Positions 1 through 13,165 of a stretch of DNA of 64,000 nt are shown one piece after another. The notes under the pieces were generated by a model. It was not told the DNA's origin. It saw only the letters and a list, made by a program, of their open reading frames with translations, and ran no database searches. The translations under genes and the position numbers were made by a program. Every line of letters starts with the position of its first letter. Position 1 is the first letter of the stretch. Where the stretch lies: the NCBI GenBank assembly GCA_020746105.1, contig CM036619.1:69739635-69803634 (forward strand), written 5' to 3'. Source of the stretch: Trogon surrucura (taxonomy: Eukaryota > Chordata > Aves > Trogoniformes > Trogonidae).

Positions 1-380
1 CTAAACATGCTAATGAAGCTTTGGGAGTGCCTTAAGGAGAAGGTATTTAAACCCATCTGTAAGTAAGATTCTGTAAATCTAAATCCTCTCTGTCCCTTAG
101 GGTCTAGCATTAAGACCCTCAAGCAAGAGGTTTTAGCTCTTTCATGGCTCTGTTAATTCAATGACACCACACCTGATGCTAGGTATTCTTACGTAAAATG
201 GGCTGGCCTCAGGCAATCAGTGCCCAGACAACACAGAATCTTGTAGAGATGAGCCCGGAACTGGTTTCCAAAATAAACAAGGGGACATGTGACCCCCAGA
301 CAAGTTGTGTAATGGGTTTCCTTTAAAACATTCTGCCTGTGGTCTCCACGTCAGTTCAAATACATTTCACAGAAGCAAAG
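1..380. other. Intergenic, nothing recognised
   Basis: Unique AT-leaning sequence with no ORF above background, no repeat family and no RNA gene seen. Confidence 0.6.
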
Positions 381-750
381 GTCTGGAAGGTACCTCAAGA
401 GGTCATCTTGTCCAGACTCATTCCCTAAAGAAAATCTACTATGTTTATGTTATTCCTGAAAATATTGTCTAGGCTTTGGCAGTTTCATCATTGGAGGTCT
501 TTATATACAACCTCTTCAACCAATTTCTTTCTCTGACTTTACCACAGGGAAACAGCTCTTAGCATCTGCCCCATATATTCCTTTCTGAATTTTAAACCTA
601 TTACTTCCTGAACCACCCACTGCAAATTCAAAAAAATAAGAATAATAATTTTAAAAAAAATCAGTATTTCCTTTGTCTTGATAGAAGCCTTTTGAATATT
701 TGAAGCCTGTTCCCCTTCCCTCAACTCCCAGTCTTCCCTTCTTATGAGAG
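381..750 (-). mobile_element. Diverged CR1 LINE 3' fragment
   Basis: The run ctggaaggtacctcaagaggtcatcttgtccagactc and the later tttaaacctattacttcctgaaccacc plus gaagcctgttccccttcc match the reverse complement of the CR1 3' region in order, with many substitutions and a spacer. The terminal ATTCTATG-type repeats are lost. An old, non-mobile copy. Confidence 0.6.
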
Positions 751-3700
751 ACTCTCTCTCCGCACTCCTAGGCCAGTACATGCCATAGACCATGCTTTTG
801 GTCTTCATCTCTAGTTATCCATATCACGGACCTAGCTGAAACACCAAGGACTTCTGTCAGCTTCCATAACTGGTTTTCTTTCCTAGAAGCTTGGGCATCT
901 AGGGTTGGCAGAAGGAGGCAGGGGAAGGATGTGAGCTGCTTGCATAGCCCACAAACAGCCAAGGTCTGCAGCCAGACCCTGGGACACGGAAAGGATTTCT
1001 TGACTCCCACCTTGTCCAGCTCCAACCTGCACATTCCAAAAGCACCATGGCACAAATTGCTGTGCCACGGTCTGAATTTTCTCGGCTAAATGCTACTGTT
1101 AGACACTGTTCAGAGAAAATAATGAAGTTTTGGTCTCTCACAGTAGTAGTCATGAGATAAAAGTGTTTCCTTCATCCAGCTCAGTGTCACAGTCACTGTA
1201 ACTACACACAAACAAGTCTGACTTATCCACGTGGTTTAAAAAAAAAAAAAAAAAAAGTCAACAGCAAACTATTAGATTGTTTTCTTGGGTTGGTTTTCTT
1301 TGATTCCCATTACCTGAAGTCAACTGACATAAGGAGCACAGCAGGCTCCCAGGTTAGGAAAGGGACCTGCTCGTTTCATTGCTAACAGGATCTTGGATTA
1401 ACTCCAGGGACAAATTATTACATCCCACAGGCTCTTCCTTTTTTTGCTGTGAAGATCACAGATGCCAGATTTGGTATCTCCTAACACACAAGTCTACATA
1501 TCAAATGCCCTTTCTCAGACATCAGTAAGCATCATAGTACATACATTCAAATAAATGCCTAAGGAAAGCCCATGATGTTGTCTGTACATGCACATATAGC
1601 TTTATGACTATAAGCAGTTACTCCTGCTAAAATGAAAATTCCAAATTATTTGGGTAGTGTCTATTTTTACTCACAGCCTTTCTGAAATTACATTTCTTTC
1701 AGCTTGCTTCAATATGTTAAGTGAAGAACAGTGCTGACAACTGAGAATCAATAGAAACTTTTACTGTTGAATAAAGATATGCCTGACAGTCCTCTTTTAG
1801 GACTTCTTGATATATGCTTGCCCTTCTAAAATTTTGTTTTATTTTACATTTTAATAAATTCATTTGGTAAGAAACACTTATTGTATATGCTGAACATCTT
1901 CATGGCCTTCATCAGTTTTTCCAAGAGAAGGGTATGATTGAGTATGGTAACTTTCAATGGAGGAGAAAAATAGAGTAAGAAAATAAACATAAATCTGAAA
2001 TATTGATATAGGTTAATATATCAGAGTAAAAATAGTATCTTTCCCAGATTTCTAAGCCTGGGCAAAGCCATTATTTCAAATAAAAAAGAAAGCTACATCA
2101 GCAGAAACAAAATACTGCCCTCCCTTTAAGGCATGTGAATGATTTCCAAAGAAAAAAGTAAACCAAAAATACCCCAAAAATCTTCCTATCTCTCAATAAT
2201 CAAAGAAAAACTATCTCACTAGCAGGAGAATGCTTTAGTTCTTCTGTGTCTTCTCAAAAACAGTTTTATTTTTGTTTCTCTTCTTTTCTTTTCCACCAAG
2301 GTTATTTTGAAACACAGTAGCATTGAGTTTTCCAAACATCTAAGGGCCAAATTTCTCTATGCAACTGTTTGCAAGGTCACTTTTGGCAAACCCAAAACTC
2401 TTAAGGGGCATGTCCTTGCTCCTAGGAAATTACACTCTGTATGTTTTTTGTGCTCTCTTATTTTGATTCAGTAAAACACTAATTTAAAATATCTAGATCC
2501 ATCTCTATGTAAATGAATCTGACCAGAACTTACAGTTGCTTACAGTTACTAACAGTGCAGAAAACTGGAAGTTTTACCACAAAATGGGCTTCCATTAGAT
2601 GATTAGATAGATATAGGAAAAGCACAATCAACACACTGCTCTGCCATAATGATGTCTAATTTATCGGAAGAGAACTCAAAACATTGCTCTCAAGCCCCAC
2701 CAGCACTGCACACACACTACCTCAGGAAACAAAAGGTTAATATTAAGACCAGCAATATGAGCAAAATTCGATATTGTCCATCGCATGTTATTCACTCAAC
2801 AGTGTACTTGAATGTAGAAAGACCACCAGCATGAAGTATTACCCAAAGAGCCATAACTGGCTGCTGATATGTCTTACCAGAATTTATTTTTTTTTGTCAC
2901 TATGTTTATGAAGTACTGCAACATCACAGCAAGGGCTGCAGATCTGTCTCCATCTCAGAGGTAAAGTATGTAATGAAGATGAAAACCTTTTCTGAGCATT
3001 TCCACACACAATCTGCCAGAGCTCCCTAAGCTAGCTGGACGTAATTCACCTGTAGTTCTAGCATAATGTGGCTACACAAATCCCCTCAAAAGTCAGGTCT
3101 GACTGGTTTGAGATAGCTTGGTTACTGAAGGTTCGATGCTGAGTGAGGAGGGCTAAGGTGCACCTAGATCCCAGCCATGATCTACACCATGTACTGCTGC
3201 CTGTGTGTCATGGGGATTGTAAAGACTCAGGCCATCAGTTTAGCCATCTGCACGTTGCATTTGTGACCCCGATGTGGTACCTATATTCCACTGCATGCAT
3301 TTCTCTTTGCAAATACTGATTTAATCAGGTATATAACTGCCTGCCTGCTCATCCCCATGCTAAACACAAGCAGTTTCCCATACTTCATGTTCCACAACAA
3401 CAAAAAAAAAATCTTTAGTTTGTCTTTGGAATTCAGCAAATCCTACCACCAGTTTATTAACCTTATTCCATTAAGTTTTGTAACACACAGATGCCGCCAC
3501 TTCACAGATTCACAGACTTTGAGGCCACAGCTCTTTAATTACCTACTCTGACATCCTGTGAATACGGACGCTGTCCTGGTTTGTGAACACCAAGATAAAA
3601 ATGCAGGACCCACGCCTTCCAGATGACCACAAGGTCCCAAGCAGGGAAAAGAAAACTGCAGATTGTACTCAGCAGCAGATAGTAGAGCCTGAGCATAGAG

Positions 3701-4554
3701 CCCCAGTGACAGTCCAAAAAAAACAGAAAAGGAGTTGTGCCTCTGCCACCCACGGCAGGGAGGTGGGAAGCAGAGGAAGACAATCTGCTCCGCTGAATGT
3801 TGCTCCTCTGCAGCTTGGAAACAGGATACAGGAACACCAGCAGCACAGGTAGAGATGACAAAGAGATAATGACAATCCTCTCAAACAAACAGGCACCAAA
3901 ACAGCCCTTGATTCTTCTTAGGGGCCCTGATATACTGAGCACATGGGAAGAAACACTGTGACTGGTCCATTCGAATCACCTGACCCATCTCTCCTCCCCA
4001 CAGGCACAGCTGCCCCCGTTCCACTGCGGTGATTGCCCCCTGTGCCAGGAGCCCCTGAGAACTTTTATCCTGGTGCTGGCAGACCAGGACAGATGTATAT
4101 GACAGACCGCACTTCAAACAGGCAGCGCCCTATGGAAAAAAGAAGTCAAGATAGCAAGTGAGAGAGTCTCTACACAGGACCATGCTGTCCTCATGATTGT
4201 TTACCATTCTGTTAATCTATCAGCAACGATCTTGTACGAGCTCCGTGAGCACTGAGGCAAGTGTTGTACGATGCTGAGCACAGTGTCTGTCCCTGCACAA
4301 GACCTTGAGAAAGACATCCGCTAGATGACGGCTCTCCATTGGCAGATACCTACGCCACTTGTCAGCTAGCCAGATTTTAATGTTTAACATGTGTTTTATT
4401 GACACAATGTTGTGATAGGTTTGGGTATTTTTTAAAACTCAGAACAGCACGTTGTGTGAAGTAAAACATCTTTTAAATGTCTGAGTGCACCTACTCATTT
4501 ACCATGTTGGTCATATTTATCACAATCAAAGAATAAAAGCAATATTATTTAACA
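751..4554. other. Intergenic desert
   Basis: Short ORFs only, mostly overlapping on both strands. It holds an A run near 1240 and a T run near 2888. The segment 3535-4120 is somewhat GC-richer and opens with ctgtcctggtttgtgaac, reminiscent of the start of some avian retroviral LTRs, but no second LTR, polypurine tract or duplication supports that. Confidence 0.5.
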
Positions 4555-4800
4555 CAGATCTATTTTCCATGAAACCACACTGGCCAGTATTGATTTTATT
4601 CTGATCTTTTTGGTTATTTATGAACTACTATGACCGCAAGGTATTCTTTTGGTTTACCGTGGCATGAAACCAACCCTATCATTTCCCAGACCTTGTCACA
4701 AACCATCTTGGAGTCTCAGGGTAACATGAGGAGCACTCCTTTGTCTTGGAATTTTCCACAGTTTTCTAAAATTTAATGAAAGTGAACATGGGTGAGGACA
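4555..4800 (-). mobile_element. Ancient CR1-like LINE fragment (possible)
   Basis: The segments ttttccatgaaaccacactggccagtattg and, later, ttggaattttccacagttttctaaaatttaatgaaa resemble successive parts of the reverse-strand CR1 ORF2 region found across amniotes. Highly diverged, with no open frame. Recognition is by remembered pattern only. Confidence 0.4.
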
Positions 4801-7800
4801 CACAATTTCCTTGTTCCCTTTTTCAGCTCACTTATATGCACGTTTGGAGAATCTGATGGGTGTGCTGGTTTTGATATCGTCTTTGAGGTTGTAAAATCAC
4901 CCAGTTTCAAGAATTTACTGTGAATATAATAAGTGTTGTTATGATCAAGAAAATTACTTGTGTTCTGATATTAAATTTTAAATTGTGGATGTCTTAAAAG
5001 CAAATAAAGCTCTTATCTCTTTCTCCTAGAAAAAAAAAAAAAAGCTAGAAAAAAATTGTAAACCTTATTTAGTGGCTTTGGATTTAATTTTTTCTGATTT
5101 CATGGGGGGAGGGAGGGGAGAATCCCACTAGCACTGATAATTGCATAAATGCTATAGGAAAAAAAAAAGAACAGATGAATAAAATAATTCAAGCAATGAC
5201 ATTTACTACCTGGGCCAGATTAGTTTGCAGCAAATCTAATTTGCATGAGATAACATTAAATATAGGGGGAAATGTAACTAATGCCCAGAACAGTTTATAG
5301 ATATATAGCTACCAGTAAAAGAGTGTGAATAAGTGAAAATATGGAAATTATTATTTACGGGCTTTATATTTTAAAAAGAAGTAATTTTGAAGATGTTACT
5401 TTTCATCTTCATTTAATTTCCTTTCTTCCTGTCTTGGATTACTTTTACAGTGTGGAAGTTTGCCTCTTCCAGCAGATGATCTAAGCAGCCTGCGGGCACA
5501 TATTTTGATCCATTATAAAGTTCCATGCTCTTTATTAGAAATTAAAGTGATATTATGAATAATCTCAATAGCAGTAAAATCTCAACACCTCTAAGAGATC
5601 AGCCAAGGTGTATTTCTGATGCACTTATAAGATTACTTATTCATCATGCTTCTACTGAATACAATAAAAAATAAGGTGCATTATGTTAGAAAGCATTTTA
5701 TTGTCTTCTTCGGTATCTCATTTTATGCCTAAACTAGTAAATGGACTTCTTTCTAATGACATAGCCATGTTATTATCAAAGTGCATATTGTACTGCCCAA
5801 GATGAAAGCAGCATGTTTGGAAATCCAATTACAAATTCTTTCAATCAAAAATACTGTGAATGCATTTGAATATTTTTTGACCTAAAAGAATTAAAACTAC
5901 AGGTATACTATGTATTTAACATGTAGCTGCTTTTTTCAACTTTCCATTTACTTCTAGGTTCACCTAAAAACATAGCTAAGTCAAATTCAAGTAACTTTGG
6001 CAGTTCTGAACATAGCATTACTTTTCTGCAGTAGGAAAACCTACTTACTTGAGACAATAACTGTTCAGCCCAGAGTTTGAAATTTATCTGTCATCAGAGA
6101 TGGCAATTCTGTATTGCATGAATCGAAGAAGAAAAGGAATAAAAGAAGGCAGGCATGAAGGAATCTTGCTTTTCTTCAAATGCCAACATACAAAATTAAA
6201 GCTGAACACCTATATGAAGAAATAAATGTGTAAAAGTAACAATCTGAACACTGAAGTTTCAGCTTCAAGTGATGGCCATATCAGCGTGTTAAGTCTTAGA
6301 GGAAAAACTACAACCTCCCACCTGCCAGTTCTGTCAAGAGATGGATGGACAGGCCACACTGTCCTCCCCCTCACCAGTAATAATGCTCCCTCAGGACACA
6401 TTATTCTCTCAGTTACATTTCTTCAAATCTTCATAAGGGTTTCTGTTAGATTCTTGGTAGCACCTTTGAGTCCATTGCTTCTTGAAACAGTTTATGCTGC
6501 CACACAAAGAAGGAAAGAGAACACTTGCCTTGGTCCTTGGAGGTAGTAGCAGATTGTCCGTTTGCTTTTCTTTTTCTACTCAAACTTGGTATAAAATAGG
6601 CATTTTAAGTCACGATTCACATAAAGCACTTTAGAAGTCATGTTTAAAAGGATATGACCTGAGCCCTTAGAAGTGCGCATTTCTCTCCCTTACCTCTAAG
6701 AGAAGCCAAAGATGAGGAGTGCAGGTGCTCACATGAATACCGTCTCATTTGCCTCTGATGACATTTGAGAAGGATGAATCACGCAAAAACAAACACTGGA
6801 GGAATTTAAAAAAGCAGACCAATCATGAAAAACAAACACCCAAGTAATAAAGATGATTAGCTACAATATGAAACAGACAGGCAGAAGCAGGAGGCAAAGA
6901 AATAGTCTTCTGCAGATGTTGGAACCTTCAAAGACTCCCCAGCTTCCTCAAACAGGCTCCTCAGAAAAATGACTTGCTGTTATTAGATGGTTGCTTCAGC
7001 ACAAGTCCTATCATGGGGAAGGCACACGAGAAGGATGTGGGAGAAGCCATGAAAGAGGGAAATACCTGCTTCTCTTCCAAAAGGTTTAGCTCCTGGGGAA
7101 AAAAAAAAAAAATAAAATAAAAAAGGAGGGAAGTGAACTACAGGCTCCTTAATTCTCTGAAAGTATCTGGTGTTCAACCAGTCTACTGCCTAAAAAGATG
7201 GATCCTCTTTTTACTCTGTTTAAAAAAAAAAAAAGTTCCAAACATTGACCTCTTTTAAGAATAGGGCATAATTACTTACATTTAGGATAGGTTTCCAGGC
7301 TTCACATTCTTTGTGAAATATCTGCCAGTTCTTCTGGTGACATTGTGTAAACCACAAAGCCAACAGAAAACCCTTGGTCCTCTGCATTTTATGTCCTCAG
7401 CATCACCCTTCTTAGACATTTCCTTTTCACTTCAGTGGAACTGTTTTTAATTGCTCCGACTTCAATTTACTTCTCTTTTAGGATGCAGGTCTACATATGT
7501 CTGCCTGATCTGAAAGGAAGATAATGGAGTATCCAGGAACTAAGTGTGCTCTGGTTCCTCCCTGTGTGGTTTACCTCAACTTCCTCAACTCCTCCACACC
7601 TCATGACTTACTTAGTTTTTCATAATCTTTCCTGATGGTAACTAATCCAAATAACTCTCTGCTACAGATTTTGTCACCCTATTTCTTGCCAGCGTAAACA
7701 AATTTATTAAAACAACACTGACCATCGCATTAAATCCTGAGGAACCTCCCTGTTAACCACAGGGCATCACGGAAGCATGCTATTTTTACTAGTCAACTTA

Positions 7801-10800
7801 ACTCGTTTCTAAGACAAGCAATATAGTTTCCATAGCACAACTAGTTTGTTTCTCTAGCAGTTCATAAGGGGGTTCTGAAAATCTTAGGGGAAAATAGCTG
7901 TAGCTATGGAAGCCAAATACATCAGAATCCTCAAACTTACATGCAATGTAAGTTAATTATGTCTCTCTCCAAAAGCACTGTCTTAATTTTTTCCTTCCCT
8001 TTACCAGGGGGTGCAAAGTAACCAAGAAGTCAATACAACCAATATTTGATTAATGTAAAATAGCTCATTTTGACAGTTCTGCACTGTTATCAGAACTGTT
8101 AAAATTAGCTATTACCTTGCATACAGCTGTAAGATTTTTCTCTTGATATCTGTTTTCTTCTGGATGTAAAAGCCGTCCACACAGCTGAGGGAAAAAGCTG
8201 TTTGGATGGACCACTTGTTTCCTGAAATTCTCTACCTTCTCCAATGTTTTCTTGAAAGATGCTGCACCTGGAACAACAGTGGGGCTTGGGCTATTCTTTA
8301 AGGAGCAGGATGAAAAGACATAAATGTAACACAATGTTGTGGCCCTCTGATGGAGGGCACAGCACCAATACATTCTGCATTTTGCTAGTTTTGGTCACTG
8401 TATCTCTGAAAAAAAATAGTGGAAAAAAAGACTTGACAAACATAATTGCATGTTCAGGAGAAATCTTACGTTCTTGAACAGCCCATGGAGACCTTCAGAA
8501 AAAAAATCTAACGTCTGCTGAGGACAATGATGTTAGTAAGCGACAGAGATTTAATTCCTGCACTTTTTGTCAATGATGTTTCTAAAGTATTCTGCAGACA
8601 CAGCATTCCTCATGTGCTGTGTGACTGTAATGCCATTCTGATATTAGCTGTATTTGGGAGACAGCAGGATTAAGTATTTCCACTGTATTTCAGTATCTGA
8701 GCAACACAACCAGTAAAGCACCATTGGCTCCACTAGAGAGAGCTCTTGTGCTAACATAATTATATTAATAAACATAATTACTTGTTTGAAATAAGCAGAA
8801 TTATCTACGGAGGAAGATGTGTTACACACACACACAAGAGTTAGCAAAATCTGGTGTTGGATGACCAGTGTTTCTATGACTTACCATGTTGCAAGATGTT
8901 CCCTTTGTACTCACCTTTGGAATGTGTTTAGACAGAATGTTTTCTATTTGCATGAAGACCTTTTCAAATTACCCTGGCTGTGAGGGGAACAAAAAAAAGA
9001 AAAAATCACAAAACACAGACTGGCCCAAAACCAAATAATGTCCTCCTAATGAGTATTTGAAGCTTTCTTGACCTGAAGGCAGGTGCTCAGCATAAATTCA
9101 GACGTTTCCAAGTTGTTAGAGCAACTATCATCGAAATTCCACTGAGAACAAGCAATCAAATGGGGGCACAACTGGGTTCACTATGCTGAGATGAGTTCTA
9201 CAAGGCCCTAGGTACACATCCAGCTAAGGCAGACAGGATTGGGATTCCTCCTCTGGGCTATTTCAAGGAAAAGAGTGCAAAGTATTATCACTGAAAGAAT
9301 AGGAAGAGATTAGGAAAGTTTTGACCTAATCCCAGCGGGGTTTCGATGCTAGCTATAATCACTCATCTGTCTTAATCCTACAAAGTGGCTTAATACAGAG
9401 GAATTGAAGGAGGACTACTGAAGCATGCACAAAAGGTACAGAGAGGACTATTGATTGAAGGAACTAAGCTTCCTTTTCTACTCTGTTTCCCACTGCAATT
9501 GCTGTATCTAGTTTTATGCCTTCAAACCTTAATTTCTTTGTTGGAAATGCACAGATTGGTTTTGCTATTTTTTATGGATGTTTTTGGAAGAAGAACAACT
9601 GAATTGCAGCCTTACTTACCTGAAATATCCTGACTTCATTAATACTTTGACAGAGTATCAGATCTAATACCTAAGGCTGAACATATGTGGTCTAAAAACC
9701 AAAAAATTCCCATGTCTTCTTACCATATAGTACAGAAAAAAAACACCTGAGTCTCTCCAATAAACATAAACCTCTGCAACTTTCTGATCAATAAGCAAGC
9801 ACTGTGTTATCAAAGGAAGCATTAAATTACCAGTGCACTTTATTCCCCCCACCCCTGTCTTCATCATTTTTCCCCAGTTCTCACTTGCCACGTATCTTTG
9901 CCTTGAAAAGCTGCTTAACCCGTGGCATCCCACTCCTGTTATTTGTTCAACTCCCACTTCCCAGAATGAAGACTTTGGGGAGTGGTCATATCACAAGCCT
10001 GTCTTCAAACTTAAACACGCAAGTAATCTGCGTATCTTATTTCCAATCAAATTTGCTCTCTTCCCTTACTAAGTGAAATCACAGTAAAATAAGCTCTCTT
10101 ATGGTTTGGGGTTTTTGTTTGTGGTGGTCTTTTCTCCCAAAGTAATTATTAGAGATTTCTTTGGCACAAAATACAGATTTATTTGGCTGCTTTATTCTGC
10201 TCTTTTAAGAAGCATTATCATCAGCTATCACATATATCAGTCCAGTACCTTTAAATTTTTTTTCCAATGCAGTATGCAAAAACACAGCATTTTTCCTGTC
10301 TCTGTATATGAGCATAGAAGAATATGACAGGAAATTACATACATCAAATTGTTCAAGAATTCAAAAATAACTAGAATTTTTAGTTTGCTTTGTAAGGAAT
10401 TTTCCACGAGTATTCACTGAGGTTTGAAATTAATTTATATTTGTGAACTATATATCACAGGGGCTTCCATTCGGATACCTGTTAATCTGATGAGTTCTTC
10501 CAACCTACAGATCAGAAAAGAAAACCCAAAGTCCTTTTTACTGTGTTTCTACTATGCACTAAGCTGCATAATCTTGTTGCTATGCGAAATTAGCAGTAGA
10601 GATCCCTGTGCAAAACAAACCCTGACACGTACTGTACACGACTTACAGTAAGACAGCCACCTAATCACAGAAAACCAGGTCATATAGCCCCAGCTACTAT
10701 ACATAGCTGAGATGTACAGGTAATTCCCCCTTCACAGGGTTTCTTTGTTGACAGCTGCTGCACAGGCAGAATTTGCGACTTCCTTGTTTAATATAAGAGT

Positions 10801-13035
10801 TTTTCACCTTAATACCTTTAAGTGCTAATCGAGTTACATCAAATAGCAATATTAAAGGCAACTTAGAGGAGAGCTTCAAATATAGTGTTACCCAGCAGGG
10901 ACTTAAATGTGAGAAGTATCAGCTTATTATTTATCTACCAGGTTAGTCCTTCATTTTCCAGTCTTAAAAAAAGTTGTTCTGGGAAACTACAGTTACAGGA
11001 TTTCAACCGACACACTGATTCATTACTTGGAAATGGAATATGCTGCCAAAAAAGGCAAACCATTAGCAAAATGCATTCAAAGGCAGCTACCTTTTTCTTT
11101 ATACACCCCAAATGGGGATTTCCCTGTCTTCTGAGTGTTCAATTAGTTTCCTCAGTGCTCCCTCAAATTTCACTGCAAGAATCAAAACGCTGGTGCAAAG
11201 CAAGCAGTCACCTCGCTTGCTAAGCCAAGGTAGAGCAGTTAACATCGTTCCAAAGCCACTAAAAAAAAAAACACTGATACCACATTTGATAAAAGTGAGA
11301 GTGCTCGACCTCATCCAGAAGTTTGTAGCACGGTCATCCTTTACTGAAGAAAAAAGTAGCAGCAATGAACAATACAGAATATTAACAATAAGTCAATTCT
11401 TTCAGCTTCAGATGATAAAACACTTCGGTTTAAGGCTTGAGCCATTTGCTTTCTTTATACATTGTGAATTATAATTTATCTTCATTTTGTCATCTTTTTG
11501 AAATGTGGTTTTATGACCAGCTGCTAAGGCTGAGCTTTAAGATCGGCTTTTTCTGATAATGTGTTGTTATAGAGTGATGTTCATCGAGTTAGGGAAATAG
11601 ACTTAGTTCTAAAGTTAATTGATTTCGTTGCATGTTAGGTAGATTGTAAAATACATCAAATCATATTTCACTAAAAATTTATCTGGATGTTTGAAATAAA
11701 CAAAATAACTGTCATTATACTGTGGGATTTTTTCCCAGCAGGCCTTAAAAATTTAGTAAAACTTCATTTTCACATGGAAACTATTGACAGTGAAAGATTA
11801 TTTGACATCAGCATTGCATGTACTGAACTCTGAGACGCAGGCTTATATTTTTATTCTTAAAATATAAGAATATTTTAAAATTCAAAATTCTGTGCTATCT
11901 ACTTGTAATGTGAACTAGATACAAAAAGAAAAAGAATATTGGAAAGATTTGCTGAACCATTTCTGTATTTAAATGTTCATCAAACTGTTAAAAATAAATC
12001 TTCATTTCTTTTGAGTGTGAGTACTCTGAGCATGCCATGTCATCTCTAATGGAAAAGTCAGGTCATTTACTCAGGTATGATGCACTTGCTACTGAAAAAA
12101 ACATGATGATTTGTCTCTTTTTATTACACATTATTCAGATAATGCTAAATAATTAAGTTATTTAGAATCATGGAACTTGTGACATTACCAAAGTAAACAG
12201 AGATGGTAATAGGAAAGGATTTGGAATATTTTTATTTAGGTTTTTACTGTCCCACAAGATTTCACAAAAGAAGTTGGAAAGATACAAATAATTTTCAAAA
12301 CTGTTAAAAATTCACTCAATTAAACACTGAAATTTTATTATGTTGTTCTAAGAGCATTGTAAGAGAACAGCATATGATTTAAATATGCATCAGAATTAAT
12401 CTTCAGATCCTTTATAGCTGAGGTTACTTTATAATCTGTAGATGCCTTTATGATTTAACTACAGAAATTACCTTGTCACATAAAGGTTAAATGAAAAACA
12501 CAGCCAAGGCAGGATTCATCTCTGGACCCTGAAACATCATTTTAGGTGTTCTCAGTAAGTGTCTGCAGGTGAGCCGGGGGTTGAGGGGGCTTTCAGCTCC
12601 CTTCGAAGTCGAAGGAGATTTTGCCAAAAGCAGGAAGGAGATTTTGCCAAAAAGCACCCAGAGCCCCCGGGCAGGTTCCTGCTACCGAAGCCTGCTCAGC
12701 CACCAGCTGCTCCTCCAGGCAGGGCATGAGTCCCCTCCTACAACCTGTGATAGATCTGCCAGATCTTTTGGGTGAAGGTGATACCCATGGCAACTTAAGT
12801 GAACTAGATGCCTACATTTAGGCAAATGAACAAGTCCCAGAGCCCTAGTAGCTCAAACAGGAGCACCTCTGCTATCAATAGACACTTCTGTTAGTTGTCT
12901 AATCTGGAGCTAAATCACCCCCACAGCCTCACCCATACCTCACGTATACCATAGTTTCCCTAGGAGGAATACCCTCCTAACTTAAATGTTTAATGACTAA
13001 ACTGCTTCACAACCCAAGGTCTTGGTGTTACAATA
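4801..13035. other. AT-rich intergenic desert
   Basis: No gene, RNA gene or clear transposon found. It contains the octamer-bearing block near 5240, A/T runs near 5029, 5160, 7101 and 7221, and several AT-rich blocks (5200-6000, 11500-12500) that look unique and could hold distal elements. ORFs of up to 120 codons here show no recognisable protein. Confidence 0.5.
5195..5300. promoter_or_regulatory. Candidate element with perfect octamer (POU) site
   Basis: ATTTGCAT at 5239-5246 is an exact POU octamer, flanked by ctaat and agataac (GATA-like) and preceded by agtttgcagcaaat. It sits in unique AT-rich sequence about 32.6 kb upstream of IRX4. A single octamer occurs by chance often, so confidence is low. 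Confidence 0.15.
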
Positions 13036-13165
13036 TCATAGAATCATAGAATCATAGAATGGCCTAGGCTGGAAGGGACCTTAGAGATCATTTAATCCAA
13101 CCTCCCTGTCATGGGCAGGGACGCCTCTCAACTAGATCAGGCAACACATGGGGACTGAACAGGGA
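13036..13165 (-). mobile_element. CR1 LINE 3' end, truncated
   Basis: Begins with three CATAGAAT-type repeats (the reverse complement of the CR1 ATTCTATG tail), then GGCCTAGGCTGGAAGGGACC and the usual 'gatcat.taatccaacctccctg..atgggcaggga' block. It stops after about 130 bases, as 5'-truncated CR1 copies do. The same subfamily is present at 16789. A 19-base T run follows at 13191. Confidence 0.92.

Noticed and set aside
3535-4120. Possible LTR starting at ctgtcctggtttgtgaac, with ORFs on both strands
   Set aside because: No matching second LTR, no 5' TG/3' CA with target duplication, no primer-binding site. The similarity is limited to a few bases.
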